This document shows, in pieces, positions 22,472-29,503 of a stretch of DNA of 64,000 nucleotides. The stretch lies in assembly GCF_000735455.1 (NCBI RefSeq), contig NZ_JMPS01000008.1:62001-126000 (forward strand), written 5' to 3'. Positions within the stretch are counted from its first letter, which is position 1; each line of letters begins with the position of its first letter. The notes under the pieces are model-generated. The model did not search any database and was not told the DNA's origin. It saw only the letters and a program-made list of their open reading frames with translations. The translations under genes and the position numbers were made by a program. The stretch is from Yokenella regensburgei ATCC 49455. GTDB taxonomy: Bacteria; Pseudomonadota; Gammaproteobacteria; Enterobacterales; Enterobacteriaceae.

Positions 22472-22900
22472 ATGATTAATGTGATTGTGGCTTCACACGG
22501 CCCGATGGCAAAAGCCATGCTCGAGAGCGCCAGCATGGTCTACGGCGAGCTGCCTTACTGCTTCGCCGTGACGCTCACTGGCGAAGCCGGTATCGAAGGC
22601 TTCAGGCAGGATTTTGCCGACGTGCTGGCAATGGCGTCGAAAGATGCCGATGGGGTGCTGGTACTTTGCGATATGCAGAGCGGGACCCCGTGGAATGTCG
22701 CCTGCCAGTCAGCCTTCTCGGCAAAGACGGTTCCGCCGGTCGCGGTACTGGGCGGCATAAACTTCCCGATGCTTTTACAAACCGACGATATTCACGAATT
22801 TACCGATGTTAACGCCGCAGCCCGCCAGCTGCTGGCGCTAACCCAACCTACGCTGGTGCTGGCGGCCCCCGCCGCCAGTGAGCAATCAGACGATTTTTAA
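22472..22900 (+). CDS. Mannose-family PTS enzyme IIA
   Basis: Cytoplasmic phosphocarrier of 142 residues that takes phosphate from HPr and passes it to IIB. The N terminus (VIVASHGPMAKAMLESA) carries the expected phospho-histidine, H9, followed by the typical GVLVLCDMQSGTPWNVA and GINFPMLL segments of EIIA-Man. It starts three bases after the isomerase stop, with GGGGAT overlapping that stop as ribosome site. About 20 C-terminal residues (APAASEQSDDF) extend past the domain. The preceding isomerase and the following IIB, IIC and IID genes show one operon. Confidence 0.93.
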   Translation: MINVIVASHGPMAKAMLESASMVYGELPYCFAVTLTGEAGIEGFRQDFADVLAMASKDADGVLVLCDMQSGTPWNVACQSAFSAKTVPPVAVLGGINFPMLLQTDDIHEFTDVNAAARQLLALTQPTLVLAAPAASEQSDDF

Positions 22901-22910
22901 GGAGCCTGCT

Positions 22911-23405
22911 ATGAGCATTTCTTTTGTACGCATCGACGACCGCGTCATTCATGGGCAGCTCGTCACACGTTGGGCCAAAGAGCTGCCCTGCGACGGTATC
23001 GTAGCCATCGACGATGCCGTGGCGGCCGATCCGCTTCTTTCTTCGGTGATGAAAGGCGCAGTATCCGACACCAAAGTGTGGCTGTTTGATACCGCCACCG
23101 CGATTGAAAAGCTACCGAAGGTGATTGCCAGCGACAAACGCTACTTTGTGATAGGTAAATCTCCACTCACGTTACAGCGTATTGAGCAGGCGGGGATCAG
23201 CCTAAAAAACAGCAACGGCAAAATCAACGTCGGCCCGATGAGCGCCCGTGCAGATACCACCACCATTGGCCCCAATCAGTCCGTTAATGCCGAAGAGATT
23301 TCTGCTTTCGACTGGCTGCACGCGCAGGGCCATGCGATTGAGTTTCGTCTGGTACCTGATGCCAGCAGCTACAGCTGGCAGGATGCGCGGCAAAAACTGA
23401 AATAA
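22911..23405 (+). CDS. Mannose-family PTS enzyme IIB
   Basis: Cytoplasmic subunit of 164 residues that phosphorylates the incoming sugar. The signature RIDDRVIHGQLVTRW gives the phospho-histidine as H14, and the domain fills the whole protein. The ATG at 22911 has GGAG seven bases before it. An ATG at 22878 lies inside the IIA gene and would add an unrelated 11-residue extension, so it was not used. Confidence 0.93.
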   Translation: MSISFVRIDDRVIHGQLVTRWAKELPCDGIVAIDDAVAADPLLSSVMKGAVSDTKVWLFDTATAIEKLPKVIASDKRYFVIGKSPLTLQRIEQAGISLKNSNGKINVGPMSARADTTTIGPNQSVNAEEISAFDWLHAQGHAIEFRLVPDASSYSWQDARQKLK

Positions 23406-23412
23406 GGAGCGG

Positions 23413-24213
23413 ATGATGATTATCGAAGCGGCATTAATTGGCGTGCTCTGTTATCTCGGCGCGCTCAGTAGTCCCTGGCTGTTGGGTCTGACCGGCGGCT
23501 GGTATCTGATTACCCGTCCGCTGGTGTCGGGCATGCTGGTCGGGTTTATTCTCGGTGATGTCAAAACCGGGATCATGATTGGCGTAGCGGTGCAGGCGGT
23601 GTATATCGCGATGGTGACGCCCGGTGGTTCTATGCCAGCGGATCTCAACTTCGTCGCCTTTCCTGCGATTGCGCTGGGTATTTTGTCGGGCAAGGGGCCA
23701 GAAGTCGCCGTGGCGCTGGCTGCGACTATCGGCATTGCCGGGACCATTCTCTTCAACACCATGATGGTACTGAACTCCTTCTGGAACCATCGCGCCGATA
23801 ATGCCGTCGATCGCGGTGACGAACGCGGTATTTACCTTAACAGCGCCATCTTCCCGCAGGTCACTAACTTTGTCCTGCGCTTCGTGCCAACCTTCATCGC
23901 GGTTTATTTCGGTGCGCAGTACATCAGCGGTTTTATGGACAGCCTGCCAAAAGTCGTGCTTTCCACCATGAACGTGCTGGGGGGCATTCTACCTGCCGTT
24001 GGTATCGCTATTCTGCTTAAGCAAATCATCAAAAACTACACCATGTTGATCTACTTCCTGGTGGGCTTTGTGTGCATCGTTTTCCTGAAGCTGAACATGG
24101 TCGCGCTGGTGATCGTCGGCGCGCTGCTGGCGCTTATCCATTACAACTACAAGCCAGAACCTCCGCAGGCCGTTACCTTTGCGCGGGCGGCAGATGATGA
24201 GGATGAATTCTGA
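23413..24213 (+). CDS. Mannose-family PTS enzyme IIC
   Basis: Inner-membrane permease subunit of 266 residues. Several hydrophobic segments cover the protein. The early motif GWYLITRPLVSGMLVGFILGDVKTGIMIGVAVQAVY and the MVTPGGSMPADLNF region are typical of the EIIC-Man/Sor family. Two in-frame ATGs lie next to each other (23413 and 23416). The stop overlaps the IID start (TGATG). Confidence 0.92.
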   Translation: MMIIEAALIGVLCYLGALSSPWLLGLTGGWYLITRPLVSGMLVGFILGDVKTGIMIGVAVQAVYIAMVTPGGSMPADLNFVAFPAIALGILSGKGPEVAVALAATIGIAGTILFNTMMVLNSFWNHRADNAVDRGDERGIYLNSAIFPQVTNFVLRFVPTFIAVYFGAQYISGFMDSLPKVVLSTMNVLGGILPAVGIAILLKQIIKNYTMLIYFLVGFVCIVFLKLNMVALVIVGALLALIHYNYKPEPPQAVTFARAADDEDEF

Positions 24214-25046
24214 TGGAAGAACGTACAATTACGCCCAAAAACCTGACCCGCAAAGATCTGCGCCGCTGCTGGCGGGCATGGATGATGCACAATCTGTCGT
24301 CGATGAGTTTTGAACGTCTGGAATCCTTCGGTTTTTGCCTGAGCATGCTACCGGTGGCGAAGAAGCTCTACCCCGATGACAAAGAACGCCAGGAAATGCT
24401 GCGCCGTCATGCGTCGTTCTACAATACAGAACCGCAGATAGGCGCCATCGTCAACGGTATGACCCTGGGCCTGGAAGAGAAAAAAGCCAATGGCGAACCT
24501 ATCGACGGTGAGACGATCAACACGCTCAAAGTGGGTCTGATGGGGCCGATCGCCGGGATCGGCGACTCGATGATCCCGGGCATGCTGATCCCTATTCTGC
24601 TCAGCATCGGGATGGCGCTGGCGGCGGGCGGCAACATTCTAGGGCCGCTGTTCTACATTGTCGCCTGGCTTGCCATCATTATTCCCGGCTCGTGGTTTTT
24701 GTTCCTTAAGGGTTATCAGATGGGCTCCGGCTCCGTCGAAATGCTGGTGAGCAGTAAATCTGCTCGCCTGCGTGAAGCATTATCGCTACTGGGCGTATTC
24801 GTGATGGGCGGCGTGGCGGCAAGCTACGTGAAGCTGGGAACCGGCCTTGAGTTCATCACCAAAGACGGCGTGAACATCCATGTACAGCAGATGCTGGACG
24901 GGATCTTCCCGCAGCTCCTGCCGCTGGTCGTAGTGCTGGGGACGTGGTATCTGATGGCAAAACGTGGCGTCTCACCGGTGAAAGCGATGATCCTGCTGCT
25001 GGTACTGGCGGCGGTCGGTGTCGCGACGGGCCTGTTTGCCGGTTAA
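24213..25046 (+). CDS. Mannose-family PTS enzyme IID
   Basis: Inner-membrane subunit of 277 residues that completes the IIC-IID transporter. Family signatures: LTRKDLRRCWRAWMMHNLSS at the N terminus, a mid-protein GLMGPIAGIGDSMIPGMLIP segment, and a hydrophobic C-terminal third. It is translationally coupled to IIC through a one-base overlap and is followed by a bidirectional terminator shared with the cupin operon. Confidence 0.92.
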   Translation: MEERTITPKNLTRKDLRRCWRAWMMHNLSSMSFERLESFGFCLSMLPVAKKLYPDDKERQEMLRRHASFYNTEPQIGAIVNGMTLGLEEKKANGEPIDGETINTLKVGLMGPIAGIGDSMIPGMLIPILLSIGMALAAGGNILGPLFYIVAWLAIIIPGSWFLFLKGYQMGSGSVEMLVSSKSARLREALSLLGVFVMGGVAASYVKLGTGLEFITKDGVNIHVQQMLDGIFPQLLPLVVVLGTWYLMAKRGVSPVKAMILLLVLAAVGVATGLFAG

Positions 25047-25064
25047 ACAGGAAGATTAACGAAG

Positions 25065-25090
25065 AACCGGGGCCTGGCCCCGGTTTTTTT
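25065..25090. terminator. Terminator between PTS operon and cupin genes
   Basis: AACCGGGGCC and GGCCCCGGTT form a ten-base stem around a single T (25065-25085), or an eight-base stem with a five-base loop, followed by seven T on the plus strand. It ends the PTS operon. On the minus strand the T-run is short, so it may work less well for the cupin genes. Confidence 0.85.
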
Positions 25091-25859
25091 ATGGATGGAA
25101 GTTATGCCACAGCCCGGCCACTTTATCAGGGCGGGAGATAAACTGAAAACGCGTCGGATCTTCAATAAATTGCTGATACAGCGGCTCCGCCGTGATGCCA
25201 AACTCGTCGTACACTCTTGGTGTGATAGCCTGTAGTCGTCCGGGCGCATAGTGCGGATTATGCTGCCAGATAACCTGCCGATCCTGCATCAACGGATACC
25301 AGGCGAGCCCTTTATGTGCCCGCACTGCGTCATATTCGAAACCATATTCCCGGTCGCACCAGGCACCGAAGGTCAGCGGCACGTCAGGGTTGGCTGAGAT
25401 AGTGGCGTGCCCCCAGCCGGGCGGTACCAGCACCTTATCCCCGGCCTGCGCTATTACCGCAAAACAGCGGCCAGGATCGTCCTCTACCCTTTCCTGCATG
25501 TAGATAATGGCGCTGCCCTGCCAGATCTCGTACAACTCCGGCGGCGACCAGCCGCTGTGCTGGCTGATGCGGTGCACGTGCCCCTGGCTGCGAACAGGCT
25601 CATCACCAAGCTGACCGGCGGCATAAGTGACGACGCCGAATAGCAGCATCCGCTTACGTAGCGCTTCGCGGTCCTGCATACGCGCGACATCCATGGCGAT
25701 AGCGTACACCTCTTCCGGCCCTTCACAATCGGGATCCCGCAGCGAGGCGCGGATCTGATCCAGGCGGCGGATCTCCGGCATCGGGCCGGTCACATCTTCG
25801 CCATAGGAAAAACCCAGCGGCTGATGATGAATCTGCATATCAAGCCCGTATTCAGCCAT
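25089..25859 (-). CDS. Cupin glucose-6-phosphate-isomerase-like protein (second of pair)
   Basis: Protein of 256 residues with the archaeal-type cupin phosphoglucose isomerase signature: GVVTYAAGQLGDEPVRSQGHVH (metal ligands probably H94 and H96), ELYEIWQG (E108) and VPPGWGHATISAN (H151). The start at 25859 has GAGG ten bases upstream. An ATG four codons earlier is possible. It overlaps the preceding cupin gene by eight bases, so the two are co-translated. The most likely role is isomerising an aldose phosphate to a ketose phosphate. It is about 70 residues longer than its partner, mostly at the C terminus. Confidence 0.85.
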   Translation of the reverse strand: MAEYGLDMQIHHQPLGFSYGEDVTGPMPEIRRLDQIRASLRDPDCEGPEEVYAIAMDVARMQDREALRKRMLLFGVVTYAAGQLGDEPVRSQGHVHRISQHSGWSPPELYEIWQGSAIIYMQERVEDDPGRCFAVIAQAGDKVLVPPGWGHATISANPDVPLTFGAWCDREYGFEYDAVRAHKGLAWYPLMQDRQVIWQHNPHYAPGRLQAITPRVYDEFGITAEPLYQQFIEDPTRFQFISRPDKVAGLWHNFHP

Positions 25860-26415
25860 TCTGCACCTCACGGACCAGAATTTGCCGATTGGCCTCCGTT
25901 ACCCTAACGGAAAACCCACTCGCCAGCGCAGTGTAATCATGCCCGGCAATAGTCGGCCATACCGCCAGCGCAGAAAGCACCTCACTGCCGGTGTTGATAA
26001 GCCGGTGAGCGGTAAACCCAGGGATGATGTGTACTGAACCTGGCGTGACCGTTTGCAGATAAGCCCTGCCGTGTTCGGGTTGTAGCAGCAACAGGCCCGT
26101 ACCGCGTAAGCCATAATAAACCTCGCCCTGCTCCCGCCTGGCGTGGAAATGACCACGGGTCATGAAAAATTCGTCACCGATTTTGCCCGGCTGAAGATGC
26201 GTGACGCCGGTGTAGAGCTCGCCTTCACCTGTCGGGCTTTCGAGCATCTCTACGTCATAAACGGCGAAATCGGGATCGGTACGGTGCCATGCCGCAGTAT
26301 CAGCGAAGATGCCTGCAAGATCGGCAATGCGGGTAGATTTACGCAGGGTTGCGCCGTGCGCGAACGCACCAGTGAACCAGTCCACCTGAGGCGGCTGGAT
26401 AATAACAGGTTTCAT
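25852..26415 (-). CDS. Cupin glucose-6-phosphate-isomerase-like protein (first of pair)
   Basis: Protein of 187 residues with the cupin GPI motif: DEFFMTRGHFHARREQGEVYYGL (probable metal ligands H89, H91, E98) and VHIIPGFTAHRLINTG (H137). The start at 26415 is fixed by GGAG eight bases before the ATG. A longer frame to 26508 would run through the operator and was rejected. It is the first gene of a two-gene unit convergent to the PTS operon. The palindrome 43 bases before its start is the same operator as in front of the PTS operon, so both units should answer to the same repressor. Confidence 0.85.
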   Translation of the reverse strand: MKPVIIQPPQVDWFTGAFAHGATLRKSTRIADLAGIFADTAAWHRTDPDFAVYDVEMLESPTGEGELYTGVTHLQPGKIGDEFFMTRGHFHARREQGEVYYGLRGTGLLLLQPEHGRAYLQTVTPGSVHIIPGFTAHRLINTGSEVLSALAVWPTIAGHDYTALASGFSVRVTEANRQILVREVQNG

Positions 26416-26457
26416 ATGCGTCTCCGGCCCGAGGAGAACAACATGAAGAGAATAGCA

Positions 26458-26473
26458 GATTAATCGATTAACC
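26458..26473. promoter_or_regulatory. Operator-like palindrome O4 (cupin operon)
   Basis: GATTAATCGATTAACC, the exact reverse complement of O3 at 20677-20692. It lies just upstream of the first cupin gene, overlapping the expected promoter; TATTCT at about 26450-26455 on the minus strand could be a -10. Confidence 0.75.
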
Positions 26474-26480
26474 TGCTTAT

Positions 26481-26502
26481 CAGGGCGCGATGATGCGCCC
26501 TG
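26481..26502. terminator. Hairpin between rihC and the cupin operon
   Basis: CAGGGCGC and GCGCCCTG form a perfect eight-base stem with a six-base loop, 13 bases after the rihC stop. No T-run follows on the minus strand, so it may be a weak terminator or a stabilising 3' structure that insulates the two units. Confidence 0.45.
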
Positions 26503-26514
26503 CATCACAAAATA

Positions 26515-27429
26515 TCAGGGAGCCAGCGCCAGAACTTCCGCCACCCAACGGCGGAACCCGGCAACATCCAGCCCCAACGCAACCTGAGCGTTCGCTGGCT
26601 GCCCGAGCTTACCTTCAATATCCACCACGGTTGTGCCGGACGTCCAGGTTCCCTGGGTTTCCACCGCGACAAAGCAAGGCTTCAGCGTAAACAGATCCGG
26701 CCGCACCAGCCAGGCAATGGCACAGAGATCATGCATACGCAGACCGCTGGTCATACTACCGCTACGGTAATGACTGAACAGGGCATGCAGCATCTGTCCG
26801 GTACGGTTGAGAGTAGGTAAAGTCGCCAGATATTCTGCATCAAGCATCGCATCATTGGTCACGTCGAGCCCACACATGACGATCTCCAGCCCGCTGCGGA
26901 AAACGATAGCCGCCGCTTCGGGATCGATGGCGATATTGAACTCGGCGTTCGGGGTGAAGTTGCCCCGGCCGGCCGAACCGCCCATCAGCACCAGTCGACG
27001 GATATTGAACTTGCACTCCGGATACTGGGTCAGTAACAGCGCAATGTTGGTCAACGGGCCAATGACCACCAGAGTCACCGGTTGCGGCGCGCTCATCAGC
27101 AGGTCACGAATCGCGATAAACGCCGGTTTCGCCAGCGGCTGACGATCGTGAGCAACAAAATCGTAGCCTTCCATGCCGGATTCACCATGCACGTCTGCCG
27201 CATCGCGCAGCGGGCGGACAAGCGGTGCGGACGCACCCTGCGCCAGCGGTACATCGGCTTCCCAGAAGTGCAGAAGCTGTAGCGCATTACGCGTGGTTTT
27301 CTCCAAAGAGACATTACCCGCAACGGTGGTCATCAATGCCAGATCCAGCTCTGGTGCAAACAGCGCAGCAGCAATAGCGGCAGCATCGTCAATGCCGGGA
27401 TCGGTATCAAGAATTATCGGTATACGCAT
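26515..27429 (-). CDS. rihC: Non-specific ribonucleoside hydrolase RihC
   Basis: Hydrolyses purine and pyrimidine ribonucleosides to base and ribose. It has 304 residues, equal to E. coli. Seen: the calcium-binding N-terminal [12 protein letters not shown], the TVAGNVS loop, ALGPLTN-type [25 protein letters not shown] and the HDLCAIAWL histidine. In E. coli it is followed by dapB; here the sugar locus has been inserted or retained between them. It is separated from ispH upstream by a strong terminator. Confidence 0.96.
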   Translation of the reverse strand: MRIPIILDTDPGIDDAAAIAAALFAPELDLALMTTVAGNVSLEKTTRNALQLLHFWEADVPLAQGASAPLVRPLRDAADVHGESGMEGYDFVAHDRQPLAKPAFIAIRDLLMSAPQPVTLVVIGPLTNIALLLTQYPECKFNIRRLVLMGGSAGRGNFTPNAEFNIAIDPEAAAIVFRSGLEIVMCGLDVTNDAMLDAEYLATLPTLNRTGQMLHALFSHYRSGSMTSGLRMHDLCAIAWLVRPDLFTLKPCFVAVETQGTWTSGTTVVDIEGKLGQPANAQVALGLDVAGFRRWVAEVLALAP

Positions 27430-27440
27430 GTTTCCCCCAT

Positions 27441-27473
27441 AAAAAATGCCAGGTGATTAGCCTGGCATTTTTT
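27441..27473 (-). terminator. ispH terminator
   Basis: Thirteen-base perfect arms (27441-27453 and 27461-27473) with a seven-base loop: ATGCCAGG against CCTGGCAT, extended by A and T runs on both sides. It ends the ileS-lspA-fkpB-ispH transcript. Confidence 0.9.
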
Positions 27474-27494
27474 CATATTTCACAGCGGATTAAC

Positions 27495-28445
27495 TTACTC
27501 CACTTCGCGAATATCGAGTCGCAGCTCTTTCGGCACTTCGAACACGATATTTTCTTCACGCCCTTCCAGCGGCAGCGCTTCGCCACCTCCGAGTTCCTGC
27601 AGACGACGAATCACATTCTGCACCAGAATGTCCGGAGCCGATGCCCCTGCCGTAACGCCAACGCAGGCGGCGTCTTTCACCCAACGTTCCTGAATATCCG
27701 TCGCATCATCAATAAGATACGCCGCTTTACCCATACGCTGGGCCAGCTCGGCCAGACGGTTGGAGTTAGAGGAGTTTTTCGAACCAACAACCAGCACCAC
27801 ATCCGCCTGCTCAGCCAGCGCCCGTACGGCTTCCTGACGATTGGTCGTGGCATAGCAGATATCATCTTTACGCGGCCCGACAATTTTCGGGAAGCGTTGA
27901 CGCAACGCGTCGATAATGTCTGAAGTGTCGTCAACAGAAAGGGTCGTCTGGGTCATAAACGACAGTTTTTCTTCGTTTTTAACCTTAAGTTTCCACACGT
28001 CGTCTGGTGATTCGACAAGGTACATGCCTCCCGCCGGGTTGCTGTACTGACCCATCGTCCCTTCCACTTCCGGATGCCCGGCGTGGCCGATAAGGATGGA
28101 TTCTTCACCACGACGGCTGGCGCGGGCGACTTCCATATGCACTTTAGTCACCAGCGGGCAGGTCGCATCAAAGACCGTTAAGTCACGGCTTTTGGCTTCA
28201 TTACGAACGGCCTGAGAGACGCCATGCGCGGAGAAAATCAGGATGGTACCGTCCGGCACTTCACTGATTTGCTCGATAAAGATGGCACCGCGTTCACGCA
28301 GGCTATCAACCACATAGCGGTTATGGACTACCTCGTGACGCACGTAAATTGGCGCGCCATAGATTTCGAGGGCGTTTTCGACAATGCTGATAGCGCGGTC
28401 GACACCGGCGCAAAAGCCGCGCGGGTTGGCCAACAGAATCTGCAT
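27495..28445 (-). CDS. ispH: 4-hydroxy-3-methylbut-2-enyl diphosphate reductase IspH
   Basis: [4Fe-4S] enzyme for the last step of the MEP isoprenoid pathway, making IPP and DMAPP. It has 316 residues, equal to E. coli. Cluster cysteines lie in [11 protein letters not shown] (C12), FDATCPLV and [11 protein letters not shown]. The catalytic E-H motifs HEVVHN and [10 protein letters not shown] are present. The start is one base beyond the fkpB stop in the ribF-ileS-lspA-fkpB-ispH gene row. Confidence 0.97.
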   Translation of the reverse strand: MQILLANPRGFCAGVDRAISIVENALEIYGAPIYVRHEVVHNRYVVDSLRERGAIFIEQISEVPDGTILIFSAHGVSQAVRNEAKSRDLTVFDATCPLVTKVHMEVARASRRGEESILIGHAGHPEVEGTMGQYSNPAGGMYLVESPDDVWKLKVKNEEKLSFMTQTTLSVDDTSDIIDALRQRFPKIVGPRKDDICYATTNRQEAVRALAEQADVVLVVGSKNSSNSNRLAELAQRMGKAAYLIDDATDIQERWVKDAACVGVTAGASAPDILVQNVIRRLQELGGGEALPLEGREENIVFEVPKELRLDIREVE

Positions 28446-28895
28446 TTAAACCTCCAGTACCGGATCGATTTCCAGCACTTCAACATCAAAATGAACGGTC
28501 TGGTCCGCCAGCGGGTGGTTAAAATCAACGGTGATAGAATCGCCATTGATTTCACGGATAACCCCCGGCATTTCGCTGCCATCCATTGCAGTAAAGAGCA
28601 TAATCGCGCCAACTTCCGGCTCGCCTGCGTCCATAAACTCCCGACGGGAAAAGTACTGGATGAGATCCGGGCTCGAAATACCAAATGCGGCATCCGGCTC
28701 CAGCGAGAACGCTTTCTTCTCACCCTCTTTCAGCCCCAGCAGGTGCTGCTCCAGCCCTTCAGACAGAGAGGCATCGCCAAGACGAAACAGCGCCGGTTTG
28801 CCGTTGTTACGGGTCGACTCGGCCGTGGAGCCATCGTCGAGTTTCAGCGTGAAATGCACCAGTACGGCGCTGTTGCTCTGTACAGATTTAGACAT
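28446..28895 (-). CDS. fkpB: FKBP-type peptidyl-prolyl isomerase FkpB (SlpA)
   Basis: Cytoplasmic proline isomerase and chaperone of the SlyD/FkpB family, 149 residues. Seen: the FKBP half-domain ([18 protein letters not shown]) and the inserted flap domain ([19 protein letters not shown]), followed by [20 protein letters not shown]. It lies 107 bases after lspA, with a pair of REP-type hairpins in between, and directly before ispH. Confidence 0.95.
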   Translation of the reverse strand: MSKSVQSNSAVLVHFTLKLDDGSTAESTRNNGKPALFRLGDASLSEGLEQHLLGLKEGEKKAFSLEPDAAFGISSPDLIQYFSRREFMDAGEPEVGAIMLFTAMDGSEMPGVIREINGDSITVDFNHPLADQTVHFDVEVLEIDPVLEV

Positions 28896-28929
28896 GCAGG
28901 TTGCTCTTTAAAATTTCTGCCACCTGTTT

Positions 28930-28993
28930 GCCCGGCGGCGCTAGCGCTTACCGGGCCGACAGGAGAGAAACCCGGCAAGCTTTCGCCACCGGG
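28930..28993. repeat. Pair of REP-type hairpins between lspA and fkpB
   Basis: Two GC-rich hairpins: one with GCCCGG/CCGGGC arms (28930-28956) and one with CCCGG/CCGGG arms (28971-28993), apparently in opposite orientation. This is a small BIME-like element. It may separate expression of lspA from fkpB-ispH. Confidence 0.65.
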
Positions 28994-29002
28994 CATTTTA
29001 TA

Positions 29003-29503
29003 TTACGCCTTTTCTTTCTTCGCCGCGTTAGGTAAGAAACCTTCCAGCACGATTAATGCTGCGCCGATACATATAGCGGTATCGGCCAGATTAAAGGTCG
29101 CAAAGTGCCAGTCACCGACGTAGAAGTCGATCATATCGACAACAAAGCCGTGCCACAGGCGGTCAAACAGGTTCCCCAACGCCCCACCGATGATCAGCGC
29201 ATAGGCGATGTTATTCAGCTTCTGGGTGGCTTTTGAGCGATACATCAGCACCGCCAGCACCACACAGATACCAATGGCAATCCCGGCGAAGAACCAGCGC
29301 TGCCATCCGCCGCTATCGGCGAGGAAGCTGAACGCCGCACCATAGTTGCGCGCATAATGCAGATTAAGCGACGGGAACAGCGGCACCGTATCCCCCAGAA
29401 CGAAGTTCTGCAGGATGAGGTACTTACTCCCCAAATCGATAATCAGCACGGCGACGACCACCCACAGCCAGCGCAGCCCGGTAGAACAAACAGATTTACT
29501 CAT
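29003..29503 (-). CDS. lspA: Lipoprotein signal peptidase LspA
   Basis: Inner-membrane aspartyl peptidase that removes the signal peptide of diacylglyceryl-prolipoproteins. It has 166 residues. Four hydrophobic segments are visible, with the conserved [11 protein letters not shown], the catalytic aspartate segments [11 protein letters not shown] and [11 protein letters not shown]. Its start overlaps the ileS stop by one base (TGATG), as expected for the coupled ileS-lspA pair. Confidence 0.97.
   Translation of the reverse strand: MSKSVCSTGLRWLWVVVAVLIIDLGSKYLILQNFVLGDTVPLFPSLNLHYARNYGAAFSFLADSGGWQRWFFAGIAIGICVVLAVLMYRSKATQKLNNIAYALIIGGALGNLFDRLWHGFVVDMIDFYVGDWHFATFNLADTAICIGAALIVLEGFLPNAAKKEKA

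Noticed and set aside
24213-25046. Naming the PTS genes after manXYZ or the sorbose, fructoselysine or agaV systems
   Set aside because: Subunit families fit, but there is no deglycase, deaminase, aldolase or dehydrogenase of those pathways alongside, so the substrate cannot be assigned.
28224-29123. A 299-codon plus-strand frame across ispH, fkpB and the REP pair
   Set aside because: It runs through three intact minus-strand features and has no domain or ribosome site.
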